In this document: positions 49,013 through 57,730 of the stretch, piece after piece | Numbering within the stretch: the first letter of the stretch is position 1 | Layout: every line of letters begins with the position of its first letter | Assembly (NCBI GenBank): GCA_023898685.1 | Contig: CP060234.1 | Span: 1,488,001 to 1,552,000 of the forward strand | Length of the DNA: 64,000 bases | From: Phycisphaeraceae bacterium | Lineage (GTDB): Bacteria > Planctomycetota > Phycisphaerae > Phycisphaerales > UBA1924 | Reading direction: 5' to 3' | The notes under the pieces: generated by a model | The model's database searches: none | What the model saw: the letters and a program-made list of their open reading frames with translations, nothing else | Told to the model about the DNA's origin: nothing | Position numbers and translations under genes: made by a program

Positions 49013-50227
49013 ATGGCACGCCACATCGCCGTTCTGCTCGCCCTTGCTCTTGCCGCCGCGATCGCCCGCGCCCAGCGCGTGGAGGCGTGGATCGCCGGGC
49101 TCGAAAAGCCCTGCGCCATGGCCTTCGACCCCACCGACGCCTCACGCCTGTTCGTCGTAGAGCAGACGGGCCGTGTCCGCGTCGCCGAAGATGGCAATCT
49201 GCTCGACGCCCCGTTCATCGCCGTTGATCCCGACAACTTCACCACGCCCGACTCGAACTGGGAGCGGGGCCTGCTGGGGCTGGCCTTCGACCCGGGCTAC
49301 GCCGACAACAAGCGGTTCTACCTCTATTACACCGACAAAGGCGGTGACGTCGTCCTCAGCCGATTCACCGCCGAGTCCCCCAAGGCCGCCGACTGGTCTT
49401 CCGAGCAGGTCATCCTCAAGATCAACGAGCCCTACGGCAACCACAACGGCGGCTGCATCCGCTTCGGCCCCGACGGCCTGCTCTACCTGGGCCCGGGCGA
49501 CGGGGGCTCGGCCAACGACCCGAAGGGCAACGGGCAGAATCTCGACACCCTGCTGGGCAAGATCGTGCGCATCGACGTCACCTCCGACCCCGACCCGGGC
49601 CTCGCCTACGCGATCCCTAAGGACAATCCATTCGTCGATCGCGACGACGCCCGGCCTGAGATCTGGGCCTACGGCCTGCGCAACCCCTGGCGCTTCGAGT
49701 TCGATTCCAAGGGCCGCCTCTGGATCGGCGACGTCGGCCAGAACCGGTTCGAGGAGATCGACCTTCAGCCCGAGGGCTCGAAGGGCGGGGAGAACTACGG
49801 CTGGAACACGATGGAAGGCCTCGGTGAATTCCGTGAGGGACGATCCCGACAGGACGACCCCGCGCGCCTCCGCCCCGCCGAGCACGCCGAGCGAGGGCTC
49901 GTCGCGCCGATCCACGAGTACCGCCAGAGCCCCGTCGGCTCGGTCACCGGGGGCTACTTCTACGAGGGCACCAAGTACACCTGGCTCCGCAACCGCTACA
50001 TCTGCGCCGACTTCATGACCGGCCAAGTCTGGAGCTTCCGGCTCCGCACACGCGACGGATTCACCACCGCCGACGACGTCGCCGACCACACGGGCCCCCT
50101 GGGCGCATCATTCGGGGGCCGAGGGTCCGCCCTTGCCATCGCCAGCTTCGGCCTCAGCCCCGACGGCCAGACGCTCTACATCGTCGACCACAATGCGGGC
50201 CGCATCCTCCGCTTTATCGACGAGTGA
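49013..50227 (+). CDS. PQQ-dependent sugar dehydrogenase (soluble GDH-like)
   Basis: A 404-residue secreted six-bladed propeller of the glucose/sorbosone dehydrogenase family. The N-terminus is a signal peptide (MARHIAVLLALALAAAIARA). Conserved blocks are GLLGLAFDPGYADNKRFYLY, NHNGGCIRFGPDGLLYLGPG, IWAYGLRNPWRFEFDSKGRL and ENYGWNTMEG, the last two being diagnostic. The family oxidises aldoses with PQQ, but many members are uncharacterised. An expanded loop near residues 280-300 is rich in charged residues. It is convergent with a FucP-like transporter. PQQ synthesis genes are not in view, so activity would depend on genes elsewhere. Confidence 0.9.
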   Translation: MARHIAVLLALALAAAIARAQRVEAWIAGLEKPCAMAFDPTDASRLFVVEQTGRVRVAEDGNLLDAPFIAVDPDNFTTPDSNWERGLLGLAFDPGYADNKRFYLYYTDKGGDVVLSRFTAESPKAADWSSEQVILKINEPYGNHNGGCIRFGPDGLLYLGPGDGGSANDPKGNGQNLDTLLGKIVRIDVTSDPDPGLAYAIPKDNPFVDRDDARPEIWAYGLRNPWRFEFDSKGRLWIGDVGQNRFEEIDLQPEGSKGGENYGWNTMEGLGEFREGRSRQDDPARLRPAEHAERGLVAPIHEYRQSPVGSVTGGYFYEGTKYTWLRNRYICADFMTGQVWSFRLRTRDGFTTADDVADHTGPLGASFGGRGSALAIASFGLSPDGQTLYIVDHNAGRILRFIDE

Positions 50228-50382
50228 GCCGCGGCTACCTTCGGTCCCGCTTTTCCGGCCGCCGGCGCTCCCTTTCTGAGCCGCGGGAGTGGGAGGCGAT
50301 CGCCCCGGTTCACACTTCTCCCTCGGCCTCCACCGGGACGCCGGCGGCAGAGGTGGCCTGTCTCCTCGGGTTCCGCCCGTTT

Positions 50383-50408
50383 GTGGATCACCCTGCGGGG
50401 TGACCCGC
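50383..50408. repeat. Hairpin of repeat family C overlapping a gene end
   Basis: GGATCACCCTGCGGGGTGACC is a stem-loop similar to GGATCATCCCGAAGGGTGATCC of the full element at 10251. It covers the last codons and the TGA of the FucP-like gene (stop at 50388-50390), so the repeat supplies that stop. Confidence 0.7.
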
Positions 50409-51722
50409 GGCGCCTGGCGCGGCGCGCCGAGTGCGAGTGAGGACGCCGTAGATCGCGATCACGACGAAGCAGACGAGCGACAGGACGAACGAGGCCCGCG
50501 TCGAACTGAGGGTGATGAACCCCAGGTCGAACGCGTCCATGTCCATGATGCGCCCCTGGAGCGGCGGCATGAGGCAGCCGCCGCCGATAGCCATGATCAA
50601 CCCCGCGGCGCCGAGCTTGGCGTCGGGTCCCAGACCCTTGAGCGCGATGCCGTAGATGGTGGGGAACATGAGCGACATGCAGGCGCTGGTCGCGACGAGG
50701 CAGACCAGGCCGGCGGTCCCGTGGATGAAGATGGTGCCCAGGATCGTCCCTGCCCCGCCGATCGCCAGCAGCATGAGCAGCCGGCCCGCGTCGACGAACT
50801 TGAGCAGATAGGTGCAGATGAAGCGGCTGGAAACGAAGATCACCATCGCGGCGATGTTCCAGGCCTGAGCCGTCGTCTTGGGCATGCCCAGCTCGTTCTG
50901 TGCGTACTGGATGATGAAGGTCCAGCACATGATCTGCACGCCGACATAGAACGCCTGCGCGACGACGCCCTGGATGTATCGCGGGTTGGCGAGCAGGCGG
51001 CGGAGCGTGGCGAGGACGCGGACGTCGTGCTGCTCCTCGCCCCGCGTATTGGGCAGGCGGGCGAAAAGGAACGCCACCATCACGGCGACGACGACGAGGC
51101 CCAGGATCAGATAGGGCCCGATGATGACGCCGAGGTCGGCCTGCTGAAGGGCGGCGAATGCATCCGGATCCATGTCACGGAGCGAGGCGCGGCCCACCTC
51201 GTCCGTCTTGTCGAGGTTCTCGAGGATGAACTGCCCGGCGACGAACATGCCGGTGAGCGAGCCGAGGGGATTGAACGCCTGCGCAAAGTTGAGCCGGCGG
51301 GTCGCGGTCTCCTCGGGCCCCATCGAGAGGATGTAGGGGTTCGCGGTGGTCTCGAGGAACGAGAGCCCGCAGGTCATGACGAAGTAGGCGACGAGGAAGG
51401 CGGTGAACTCCTTGGACGCCCCCGCGGGGAGGAAGAGCAGGCATCCCACGCCGTAGAGGAACAGGCCCATGAGGATGCCGTGCTTGTAGGAGTACCGCTT
51501 GATGAACAGGGCGGCGGGGATGGCCATGAAGCAGTAGCCCCCGTAGAACGCGGCCTGGACGAGCGAGGACTCGAAGTTGGAGATGAGCAGGATGTTCTTG
51601 AACGCCGCGACCATCGGGTTGGTGATGTCGTTGGCGAACCCCCAGAGCGAGAACAGGACCGTGACCAGAGCGAAGGGGAAGAGGTAGTTCGCAGGAACGA
51701 CGGCGGGTTTGTGGTCGGTCAT
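50388..51722 (-). CDS. Sugar MFS transporter, FucP (L-fucose:H+ symporter) family
   Basis: A 444-residue major-facilitator transporter of the FucP group. Twelve membrane helices are expected. FSLWGFANDITNPMVAAFKN is the FucP N-terminal signature and AAFYGGYCFMAIPAALFIKR the next block. LETTANPYILSMGPEETATRRLNFAQAFNPLG carries the conserved mid-region (ANPYI and RLNFAQAFN). The start MTDHKPAVVPANYLFPFALV at 51722 fits the cytoplasmic N-terminus. The substrate may be fucose, glucose or another aldose. The last codons (AGHPAG and stop) come from a palindromic repeat. It neighbours a PQQ sugar dehydrogenase and a GH99-like protein, which suggests sugar scavenging. Confidence 0.92.
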   Translation of the reverse strand: MTDHKPAVVPANYLFPFALVTVLFSLWGFANDITNPMVAAFKNILLISNFESSLVQAAFYGGYCFMAIPAALFIKRYSYKHGILMGLFLYGVGCLLFLPAGASKEFTAFLVAYFVMTCGLSFLETTANPYILSMGPEETATRRLNFAQAFNPLGSLTGMFVAGQFILENLDKTDEVGRASLRDMDPDAFAALQQADLGVIIGPYLILGLVVVAVMVAFLFARLPNTRGEEQHDVRVLATLRRLLANPRYIQGVVAQAFYVGVQIMCWTFIIQYAQNELGMPKTTAQAWNIAAMVIFVSSRFICTYLLKFVDAGRLLMLLAIGGAGTILGTIFIHGTAGLVCLVATSACMSLMFPTIYGIALKGLGPDAKLGAAGLIMAIGGGCLMPPLQGRIMDMDAFDLGFITLSSTRASFVLSLVCFVVIAIYGVLTRTRRAAPGAAGHPAG

Positions 51723-51859
51723 GGCCGGAGCATGATCGTCGAAACCGGTGCGAACCGCAAACGGTGAATCGGCGTGGCGAGCCCGTTGCCGTCGACCCGG
51801 GCGCGACACAGGGCACCTCAGCGCGGTACCGTGCGCCCCTGTCCACGCAAGGAGCCCCC

Positions 51860-52351
51860 ATGCCCGCTTCCGATCCCGCAGAGATCCTCCTCGCCCACGA
51901 TCGCTGGGCGACCCGCCAGCTCATCGACGCCGCTCGCGAACTCACACACGACCAATTCCACCAGCGATTCGAGATGGGGCTGGGTTCCGTCCACGACACG
52001 CTCGCCCACATCGTCGGCGTCATCGCGGGCTGGGGCGACTTCCACGCGGGCCGCCCCCGCCGCGAGCCTTGGGAGAACAGCGGGCCCTACACCTGCGACC
52101 AGCTCGCCGCGGCCCTGGACGAGTTCGCCGACGAGTTCGCCGCCCACACCACGCCCCACGACGAGGTCGTCACGGCCGAACGCCACGGCAGGGTCTGGTC
52201 GTTCACACGCGGCGCCGTGCTCACCCACGTCACCACCCACGGCGTGCACCACCGAGCCCAGTGCGTCAATATGCTGCGCCACCTGGGACAGGAAGGCCCC
52301 TGGCGCGTGAGCGTGGTGGAATGGACACTCGCCGACGCCTCCGCCCCCTAG
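51860..52351 (+). CDS. DinB/YfiT family protein
   Basis: A 163-residue DinB-superfamily four-helix protein that should bind a divalent metal with three His. ILLAHDRWATRQLIDAAREL is the N-terminal DinB signature. HDTLAHIVGVIAGWGDF holds the first His and HVTTHGVHHRAQCVNMLRHL the second and third. AAGGAG lies before ATG 51860. The family includes bacillithiol/mycothiol-linked transferases, but the substrate here is unknown. The stop TAG coincides with the start of a family E palindrome (TAGTGGGACGGGCTTCC), so the gene end appears to have been set by the repeat. Confidence 0.85.
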   Translation: MPASDPAEILLAHDRWATRQLIDAARELTHDQFHQRFEMGLGSVHDTLAHIVGVIAGWGDFHAGRPRREPWENSGPYTCDQLAAALDEFADEFAAHTTPHDEVVTAERHGRVWSFTRGAVLTHVTTHGVHHRAQCVNMLRHLGQEGPWRVSVVEWTLADASAP

Positions 52352-52376
52352 TGGGACGGGCTTCCAGCCCGTCGCT
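52348..52376. repeat. Palindrome family E at the DinB gene end
   Basis: CTAGTGGGACGGGCTTCCAG and CCCGTCGCTT. It matches 53881-53910 base for base across this unit and 22101-22126 in reverse. Its TAG serves as the DinB stop. Confidence 0.9.
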
Positions 52377-52470
52377 TCATCGCCTCTTCTCCCCCGATCG
52401 CTCAGGCACCGACCGGGGGGCGTAGCCCATCGAAGCTGGGCCGGCGAGGGCGACTCCCGTACCATCCCCC

Positions 52471-53535
52471 ATGCTCGTCCGCGTCCTCATCGCGGTCCTC
52501 GCGTTCCTCAACGCCCTCGGCGCCCCCGACCGACTTCCCCCGCCACCCGAGCCGATCACCAGGGTCGAGCGGCTGACGCTCGCGTTCTACTACCCGTGGT
52601 ACGGCTCACCCGACGGCCCATCCAAACGCTGGGTCCACTGGGAAGGCATCGATCCGGCGAACCACGACATCACCAACTCGGGCGATTACCCCGCCCTCGG
52701 CGCCTACGACTCCCTCGACCCCGCCGTCGTCACGCAGCACATGGGTTGGGCCCACGACGCGGGCCTCGATGGCTTCGTCGTCTCGTGGTGGGGCGAGGGC
52801 ACGCACGAGGATCGGGCCGTCCCCCTCATTCTCGAGGAAGCCAGCAAGCACGGTCTGCACATCTCGCTCTACATCGAGCGCACTCCCGGCGACCGCACCG
52901 GCCCCGGCGCCGCAGACGCGACCACCGACATGTTGCTCGAGCTCGCCCACACCTACGGCCGCCACCCCGCGTTCCTGAAGGTCAACGACCGCCCCGTGCT
53001 CTTCGCCTACGTCCGCCTCAACCAGCAGCTCACCAACCGCGGCTGGAACCGCGTGCTGAATCGGCTCAGGCTCGAAGGCGACGACGCCCCGATCATCATC
53101 GGCGACCGGCCGCCCGACCCCATCCGCCCGGCGTTCGACGGCTGGCACACCTACGACCCCATGGGCCAGATCTTTCACGAGCGGGATCGCTATCCCGACC
53201 TCGCCGCGTGGGCCCGGCACACCTTCGCCGCCTGGATCGCCAAGGGGCGCGACACCGCCGGCATCACCTGCGTCACCATCTGCCCGGGCTACGACGACCG
53301 CTACTTCCGCTCGCCCGGCGTGTTCGTGCCTCGCGACGGCGGCGAGACCTACCGGGTGCTCTGGCGCGAGGCGATCGAGGCCAGCCCCGACTGGATCCTC
53401 ATCACCAGCTTCAACGAGTGGCACGAGACGAGCGAGATCGAGCCCTCGGCCGAGCACGGCGAGCGGTACCTCGACATCACGCGGGAGATGACGGCGGAGC
53501 GCAAGAGATCACGTGAGAACGAGCCGCGACCGTGA
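52471..53535 (+). CDS. GH99-like glycoside hydrolase family protein
   Basis: A 354-residue secreted protein of the GH99/GH71-like (endo-alpha-mannosidase-like) group. A signal-like N-terminus (MLVRVLIAVLAFLNALGAPD) precedes the barrel. TLAFYYPWYGSPDG is the opening block, DGFVVSWWGEGTHED the second, LKVNDRPVLFAYV the third and ITSFNEWHETSEIEPS the catalytic C-terminal block with its Glu residues. The family cleaves alpha-mannans or related glycans; the real substrate is unknown. The last residues (NEPRP and stop) are read from the left arm of a long inverted repeat (53519-53591), so the natural C-terminus may have been altered. Confidence 0.85.
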   Translation: MLVRVLIAVLAFLNALGAPDRLPPPPEPITRVERLTLAFYYPWYGSPDGPSKRWVHWEGIDPANHDITNSGDYPALGAYDSLDPAVVTQHMGWAHDAGLDGFVVSWWGEGTHEDRAVPLILEEASKHGLHISLYIERTPGDRTGPGAADATTDMLLELAHTYGRHPAFLKVNDRPVLFAYVRLNQQLTNRGWNRVLNRLRLEGDDAPIIIGDRPPDPIRPAFDGWHTYDPMGQIFHERDRYPDLAAWARHTFAAWIAKGRDTAGITCVTICPGYDDRYFRSPGVFVPRDGGETYRVLWREAIEASPDWILITSFNEWHETSEIEPSAEHGERYLDITREMTAERKRSRENEPRP

Positions 53536-53591
53536 GGGAGCGGTTTTCGTGCGGCCGAACCAGAAACCGCTCACTCACGGTCGCGGCTCGT
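53519..53591. repeat. Long inverted repeat overlapping the GH99-like gene end
   Basis: ACGAGCCGCGACCGTGAGGG plus AGCGGTTT faces AAACCGCTCACTCACGGTCG plus CGGCTCGT, about 28-bp arms with one mismatch. It supplies the last codons and the TGA (53533-53535) of the upstream gene, and could terminate that transcript before the thiC riboswitch. Confidence 0.9.
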
Positions 53592-53631
53592 CAAAGGCCC
53601 GTCCGACGAACACGCCTAGACTCCCCCAGAT

Positions 53632-53712
53632 CGCTCGGGGCGCCGGAGAGAAATCCGGCTGAGAGGCACCCGTCGAACCTGATCCGGCTCAACCCGGCGG
53701 AGGGAACGCGAT
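53632..53712 (+). promoter_or_regulatory. TPP riboswitch (THI element) of thiC
   Basis: CCGGCTGAGAGGCACCCGTC followed by GAACCTGATCCGGCTCAACC and CGGCGGAGGGAA matches the conserved THI-box (CTGAGA, ACC, TGAACCTGATC, GGCG-AGGGA). It lies about 85 bases before the thiC ATG. It should lower thiC expression when thiamine pyrophosphate is abundant. The expression platform (sequestered SD or terminator) was not resolved. Confidence 0.95.
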
Positions 53713-53796
53713 CAACCCCGGGGTGGCACGGCTCGCCGAGCCGTGTGGCTCTAATGGTTGCACGTCGTCCCCCGCCCCAGCACGAGGCGACGCGCC

Positions 53797-55929
53797 ATGA
53801 CCATCACCCACCTCGGCCCCGACGCCCCGGCCTCCAAGGCCGCCGAACTCACCACCAGGGCCCTCCGCACCCCTTCCACTCCTAGTGGGACGGGCTTCCA
53901 GCCCGTCGCTTCAACCTCTTCCCTTCGTTCCCCCGCCGACCTCCGCGCCCTCTACCGCCCCTCCGCCGCCGGCCCCGCCTACCCCGAAGCCCCCAACCAC
54001 CCCGGCTTCACGGTCCCCACCCACGGCGCCGCCAACCCGGGCTCCGAACCGACCGCCACTACCCCGGGCTCCTTTGCCCTCGCCCCCGACGTCGGCGGCC
54101 CGCTCATGTTCGCCAGCCCCGACACGCCGGGAATGCCGGGAGTGTCTGACAAGACGGCGTGGGACTTTCTGCCTGACGGCTGGAGTGTTGAGATGGTCAA
54201 CGAGGCACGAAGGCACGAAGGCACGGAGGCACGAAGTGCCGACGGAGCAGCACCGGCCTCCGACCCCTCTGTGCCTGCGTCCCTCCGTGCCTCCCTGCCT
54301 TCCCCCGTCACCTTCCGCGACGCCCGCGGCCTCACCCGCCGCGTCACCTTCCCCACCGCCTTCACCCCCATCACCCAGCTCGAGCACGCCCGCCTCGGCC
54401 TCATCACCCCCCAGATGCGCCGCGTCGCCGAGTGTGAGCCCCATCTCACCGCAGAGCAGATCCGCGACGAGATCGCCGCGGGCCGCATGATCATCCCCGC
54501 CAACATCCACCACCTCGCCCGCAACCTCGACCCCATGTGCATCGGCCGGGCCAGCAAGACCAAGGTCAACGCCAACATGGGCGCGTCCCCGGTCAGCTCG
54601 GGCACCGACGAGGAAGTCGAGAAGCTCCAGTGGGCCGAGCGGTGGGGGGCCGACACCGTCATGGATCTCTCGACCGGCGGCGATCTCGACTCCTGCCGCC
54701 AGGCCATCATCGACCATGCCACCGTCCCCATCGGCACCGTGCCGATCTACTCGATGATCATCGGCCGCAAGATCGAGGATCTCACCATCGACATGATCCT
54801 CGAGACCGTCGAGCACCAGGCCCGCCAGGGCGTCGACTACATGACCCTGCACGCCGGCCTCGTCAAGCGGCACATCCCGCTCGTCAAGAACCGCCTGATC
54901 GGCATCGTCAGCCGGGGCGGCTCGCTGCTCGCCAAGTGGATGCTCACCCACAACCAAGAGAACCCGATGTACGTGCACTGGGACGCAATCTGCGAGGTCA
55001 TGCGCGCCCACGACGTCAGCTTCTCCATCGGCGATGGCCTCCGCCCCGGCGGGCTCGCCGACGCGACCGACCAGGCCCAGCTCGCCGAGCTCGCCGTCAT
55101 CGCCGAGCTCACCGAACGCGCCTGGCGCCACGGCGTCCAGGTCATGGTCGAGGGCCCTGGCCACGTCCCGTTCGACCAGATCGAGTACAACGTCAAGCTC
55201 CAGAGAACGCTGTGCCACGGCGCCCCCTTCTACGTCCTGGGCCCCCTCGTCACCGACGTCTTCCCGGGCTACGACCACATCACGAGCTGCATCGGCGCCA
55301 CCGCGATCGCCTACCACGGGGCCGCGATGCTGTGCTACGTGACCCCTAAGGAGCACCTGGGCCTGCCGAAACGGGGCGACGTGAAGGAGGGCTGCATCGC
55401 CTACAAGATCGCCGCCCACGCCGCCGACGTCGCGCTGGGCATCCCGGGCACCCGCGACTGGGACGACGAGCTCACGAAGGCCCGTGCGGCGCTCAACTGG
55501 AACAAGCACTTCGAGCTCGCCTACGACGAGGACACGGCGAGGGCCTACCACGACGAGGACCTCGACGTCGACACTGATTTCTGCGCCATGTGCGGACACG
55601 ACTGGTGCAGCGTGCGGATCTCGAAGGAGATCCAGGAGTTCGCCTCGGGCAAGGCCGAGGGGTTCGAGCGCGAGGGCGTCACGAAGTCCGCGGCCCTGAC
55701 CCCCGAGCAGCGCCAGATCCTCGAAGCCCGCGGCTACCTCAAGCCCGACGAGATCCACAAGCTGGCGAGCAAGCTCAAGGGCCGGGACGACGCAAAGGCC
55801 GCGTGCCACTCGGATTACGTCGACGACGACGAGGCGAGGCGTGTGCAGCGGGCGAAGCTGGGGGAGGAGCTGGTTCAGCTCAACACGGCGCCGGCGCACA
55901 ACATCGCGAGCGGCGACAACATCATCTGA
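53797..55929 (+). CDS. thiC: Phosphomethylpyrimidine synthase ThiC with repeat-derived inserts
   Basis: A 710-residue radical-SAM enzyme that rearranges AIR to HMP-phosphate for thiamine. Core blocks are RMIIPANIHHLARNLDPMCI, KVNANMGASPVSSGTDEEVE, WGADTVMDLSTGGDLDSCR, VEGPGHVPFDQIEYNVKLQ and LCYVTPKEHLGLPKRGDVKE. The C-terminal cluster site is CAMCGHDWC (C-x2-C-x4-C). The N-terminus is unusual. Residues about 29-38 read SGTGFQPVAS from a family E palindrome (53881-53910). Residues about 137-168 read RRHEGTEARSADGAA and onward from a second palindrome (54205-54300). Both keep frame. The protein is longer than the E. coli enzyme (631 residues), as the inserts and a C-terminal extension explain. 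A TPP riboswitch controls it. Confidence 0.95.
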   Translation: MTITHLGPDAPASKAAELTTRALRTPSTPSGTGFQPVASTSSLRSPADLRALYRPSAAGPAYPEAPNHPGFTVPTHGAANPGSEPTATTPGSFALAPDVGGPLMFASPDTPGMPGVSDKTAWDFLPDGWSVEMVNEARRHEGTEARSADGAAPASDPSVPASLRASLPSPVTFRDARGLTRRVTFPTAFTPITQLEHARLGLITPQMRRVAECEPHLTAEQIRDEIAAGRMIIPANIHHLARNLDPMCIGRASKTKVNANMGASPVSSGTDEEVEKLQWAERWGADTVMDLSTGGDLDSCRQAIIDHATVPIGTVPIYSMIIGRKIEDLTIDMILETVEHQARQGVDYMTLHAGLVKRHIPLVKNRLIGIVSRGGSLLAKWMLTHNQENPMYVHWDAICEVMRAHDVSFSIGDGLRPGGLADATDQAQLAELAVIAELTERAWRHGVQVMVEGPGHVPFDQIEYNVKLQRTLCHGAPFYVLGPLVTDVFPGYDHITSCIGATAIAYHGAAMLCYVTPKEHLGLPKRGDVKEGCIAYKIAAHAADVALGIPGTRDWDDELTKARAALNWNKHFELAYDEDTARAYHDEDLDVDTDFCAMCGHDWCSVRISKEIQEFASGKAEGFEREGVTKSAALTPEQRQILEARGYLKPDEIHKLASKLKGRDDAKAACHSDYVDDDEARRVQRAKLGEELVQLNTAPAHNIASGDNII
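53881..53910. repeat. Palindrome family E inside thiC
   Basis: CCTAGTGGGACGGGCTTCCA and GCCCGTCGCTTC. In frame with thiC it encodes PSGTGFQPVAS. The same DNA ends the DinB gene at 52348. The TAG within it is out of frame in thiC, so the reading frame survives. Confidence 0.95.
54205..54300. repeat. Second palindromic insert inside thiC
   Basis: AGGCACGAAGGCACGAAGGC and ACGGAGGCACGAAG face GTGCCTGCGTCCCTCCGTGC and CTCC about 40 bases later. The stretch is in frame and gives a low-complexity segment (RRHEGTEAR ... VPASLRASLPS) that is not part of any ThiC core block. Confidence 0.8.
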
Positions 55930-55972
55930 CTTTTTTGGGATTGCTCACGAGTCCGCCAACATACTGTGCCAT

Positions 55973-57730
55973 ATGGTCACAAGCCTGCGGTACGAGAACT
56001 TTCGGGCCCTCGAGAAGTATCGAATCTCGCTGAGTCAGTTCAATGTCCTCGTTGGCCCCAACAATTCAGGCAAGTCCACAATCCTTGACGGGCTCCGCTT
56101 ACTAGATGGTGCCTACAGGTTTGCCTCACGACGGAAGCCTCAGTTCCTGTGCCTGGAAGACGGGACCTATCAGTGGGGATGGGCAATATCTCCCGCCAGC
56201 CTGACAGTAGATATTGAGAATGTCCACACTGACTATTCCGATGCTTCGTCATCCATCACCTACCACGTTGCACGTGGTCGCAGCCTGCGTTTGATCTTCC
56301 CTCGAACGGGAAGTCCAACATTGGTCATGCAAACCGACGGCCGCATTCCAAAATCACCAGCATCAGTGCGTGAGCTGTTCCCTGTGTCGCTAGCGGTTGT
56401 TCCGACACTCGGCCCACTGGAACGAGAAGAAGTAGTTCTCCAAAGTCAATATGTAATGCGGTCCACGCGAGGCCATCTAGCCCCGCGGCATTTTCGAAAT
56501 CTCTGGTATCACGATAAAGAAGGATTCTCAGAGTTCAAAAAACTCTTAGAATCAACTTGGGAAGATGCTTCAATACAGCCACCAGAATTGCCGTATCTCA
56601 GTACAAACACTCTCGCCATGTTCATGACTGAGAAGCGAATGACCAGAGAGGTGGCATGGGCCGGTTTTGGATTCCAAGTGTGGATACAGCTGCTCACACA
56701 CATCGTAAAATCAAGAGGTGCCGATTTGCTCGTGGTAGACGAACCGGAGATCTACCTCCATCCAGATCTACAAAGAAGTATAGTGGGGGTTCTTCGTCGG
56801 CTTGGTCCACGTGTTGTACTAGCAACCCATTCTGTTGAAATTATCAATGAAGTGGAGCCTAGTGAAATTATCACCGTTGAACGAAACAAATCTGAAGGAA
56901 AGCGACTTACTGATCTTCGGGGCCTTGAGCACGCCGCGCAACTTCTTGGATCCTCTCAGAATACCTATCTTACGCGTCTTGCGAGAGAGCGACGCATTCT
57001 GTTTGTTGAAGGCAAGGATAAGAAGCTACTTCAGAGATTTGCAGCAAAAACCGGTCATGCTGACATGTTCGACACTGGGCGTCTCGCAACGATCCCAGTT
57101 GAGGGATTCTCTGGCCAAAGTCGCGTGAAGAACGCGCAATGGGCATTTTCAAATGTGCTGGGCGAGGGAATGAGGGTGGCCGCGTTGTTTGATCGAGATT
57201 ACCGTTGTGATGAAGAAATAAATGAACTGCAAACTGAACTGAGATTGTGTACAGATTATGTACATATTTTGGAAAAGAAGGAGATAGAGAATTATTTGCT
57301 CGTACCGGATTTGATTGACAGATGTATCAGCGCGAGACTGCAAATACGCGTTGAGCACGGCGGGCTGGCCACTATTCCTGAGTACTCGGTAATGGAGCTA
57401 CTTGATGAGGCAACAGGTCCCATGCGACCAATGGTGAAGTCGCAGCTTGGGGCGAGAAAGCTCGAGTATCACCGTTGGGCGCATCGGGATGGATCTACCT
57501 ATTTGCTGGAGATTGAAAGGACTCTCGATGAGGAGTGGCAATCTATTGATAAACGAATGCGATGGGTTCCTGGAAAAGAGGTAATTGCGGCGATTAATAC
57601 GATTTGCGATGAACGATGGGGGGTGAGCATTACAGTTCCACAGCTTGCAAATGCGATCAAGGTTTCAGAGATAGATGCTGAGATACAGACGTTCTTTGCT
57701 GATTTGCAGAATGCGATTTTTATAGATTAG
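55973..57730 (+). CDS. AAA ATPase-TOPRIM protein (OLD-like or fused PARIS-like), probably a defence gene
   Basis: A 585-residue protein with an N-terminal ABC-type ATPase and a C-terminal TOPRIM domain. Walker A is GPNNSGKST (28-36), Walker B VVDEPEIYLHP (254-264), and the H-switch THS (285-287). The TOPRIM part has ILFVEGKDKKLLQRF (Glu346) and ALFDRDYRCDEE (Asp407, Asp409), then a KKEIENYLL block typical of DUF4435-like TOPRIM. OLD nucleases and the fused form of PARIS (AriA ATPase plus AriB TOPRIM) share this plan. No gajB/UvrD helicase follows, so Gabija is not supported. The gene is far poorer in GC than its neighbours: bases 57241-57300 are 18/60 G+C, against 41/60 at 55261-55320. That suggests recent transfer. 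The start ATG 55973 has no clear ribosome-binding site. Immunity function is inferred only. Confidence 0.8.
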   Translation: MVTSLRYENFRALEKYRISLSQFNVLVGPNNSGKSTILDGLRLLDGAYRFASRRKPQFLCLEDGTYQWGWAISPASLTVDIENVHTDYSDASSSITYHVARGRSLRLIFPRTGSPTLVMQTDGRIPKSPASVRELFPVSLAVVPTLGPLEREEVVLQSQYVMRSTRGHLAPRHFRNLWYHDKEGFSEFKKLLESTWEDASIQPPELPYLSTNTLAMFMTEKRMTREVAWAGFGFQVWIQLLTHIVKSRGADLLVVDEPEIYLHPDLQRSIVGVLRRLGPRVVLATHSVEIINEVEPSEIITVERNKSEGKRLTDLRGLEHAAQLLGSSQNTYLTRLARERRILFVEGKDKKLLQRFAAKTGHADMFDTGRLATIPVEGFSGQSRVKNAQWAFSNVLGEGMRVAALFDRDYRCDEEINELQTELRLCTDYVHILEKKEIENYLLVPDLIDRCISARLQIRVEHGGLATIPEYSVMELLDEATGPMRPMVKSQLGARKLEYHRWAHRDGSTYLLEIERTLDEEWQSIDKRMRWVPGKEVIAAINTICDERWGVSITVPQLANAIKVSEIDAEIQTFFADLQNAIFID

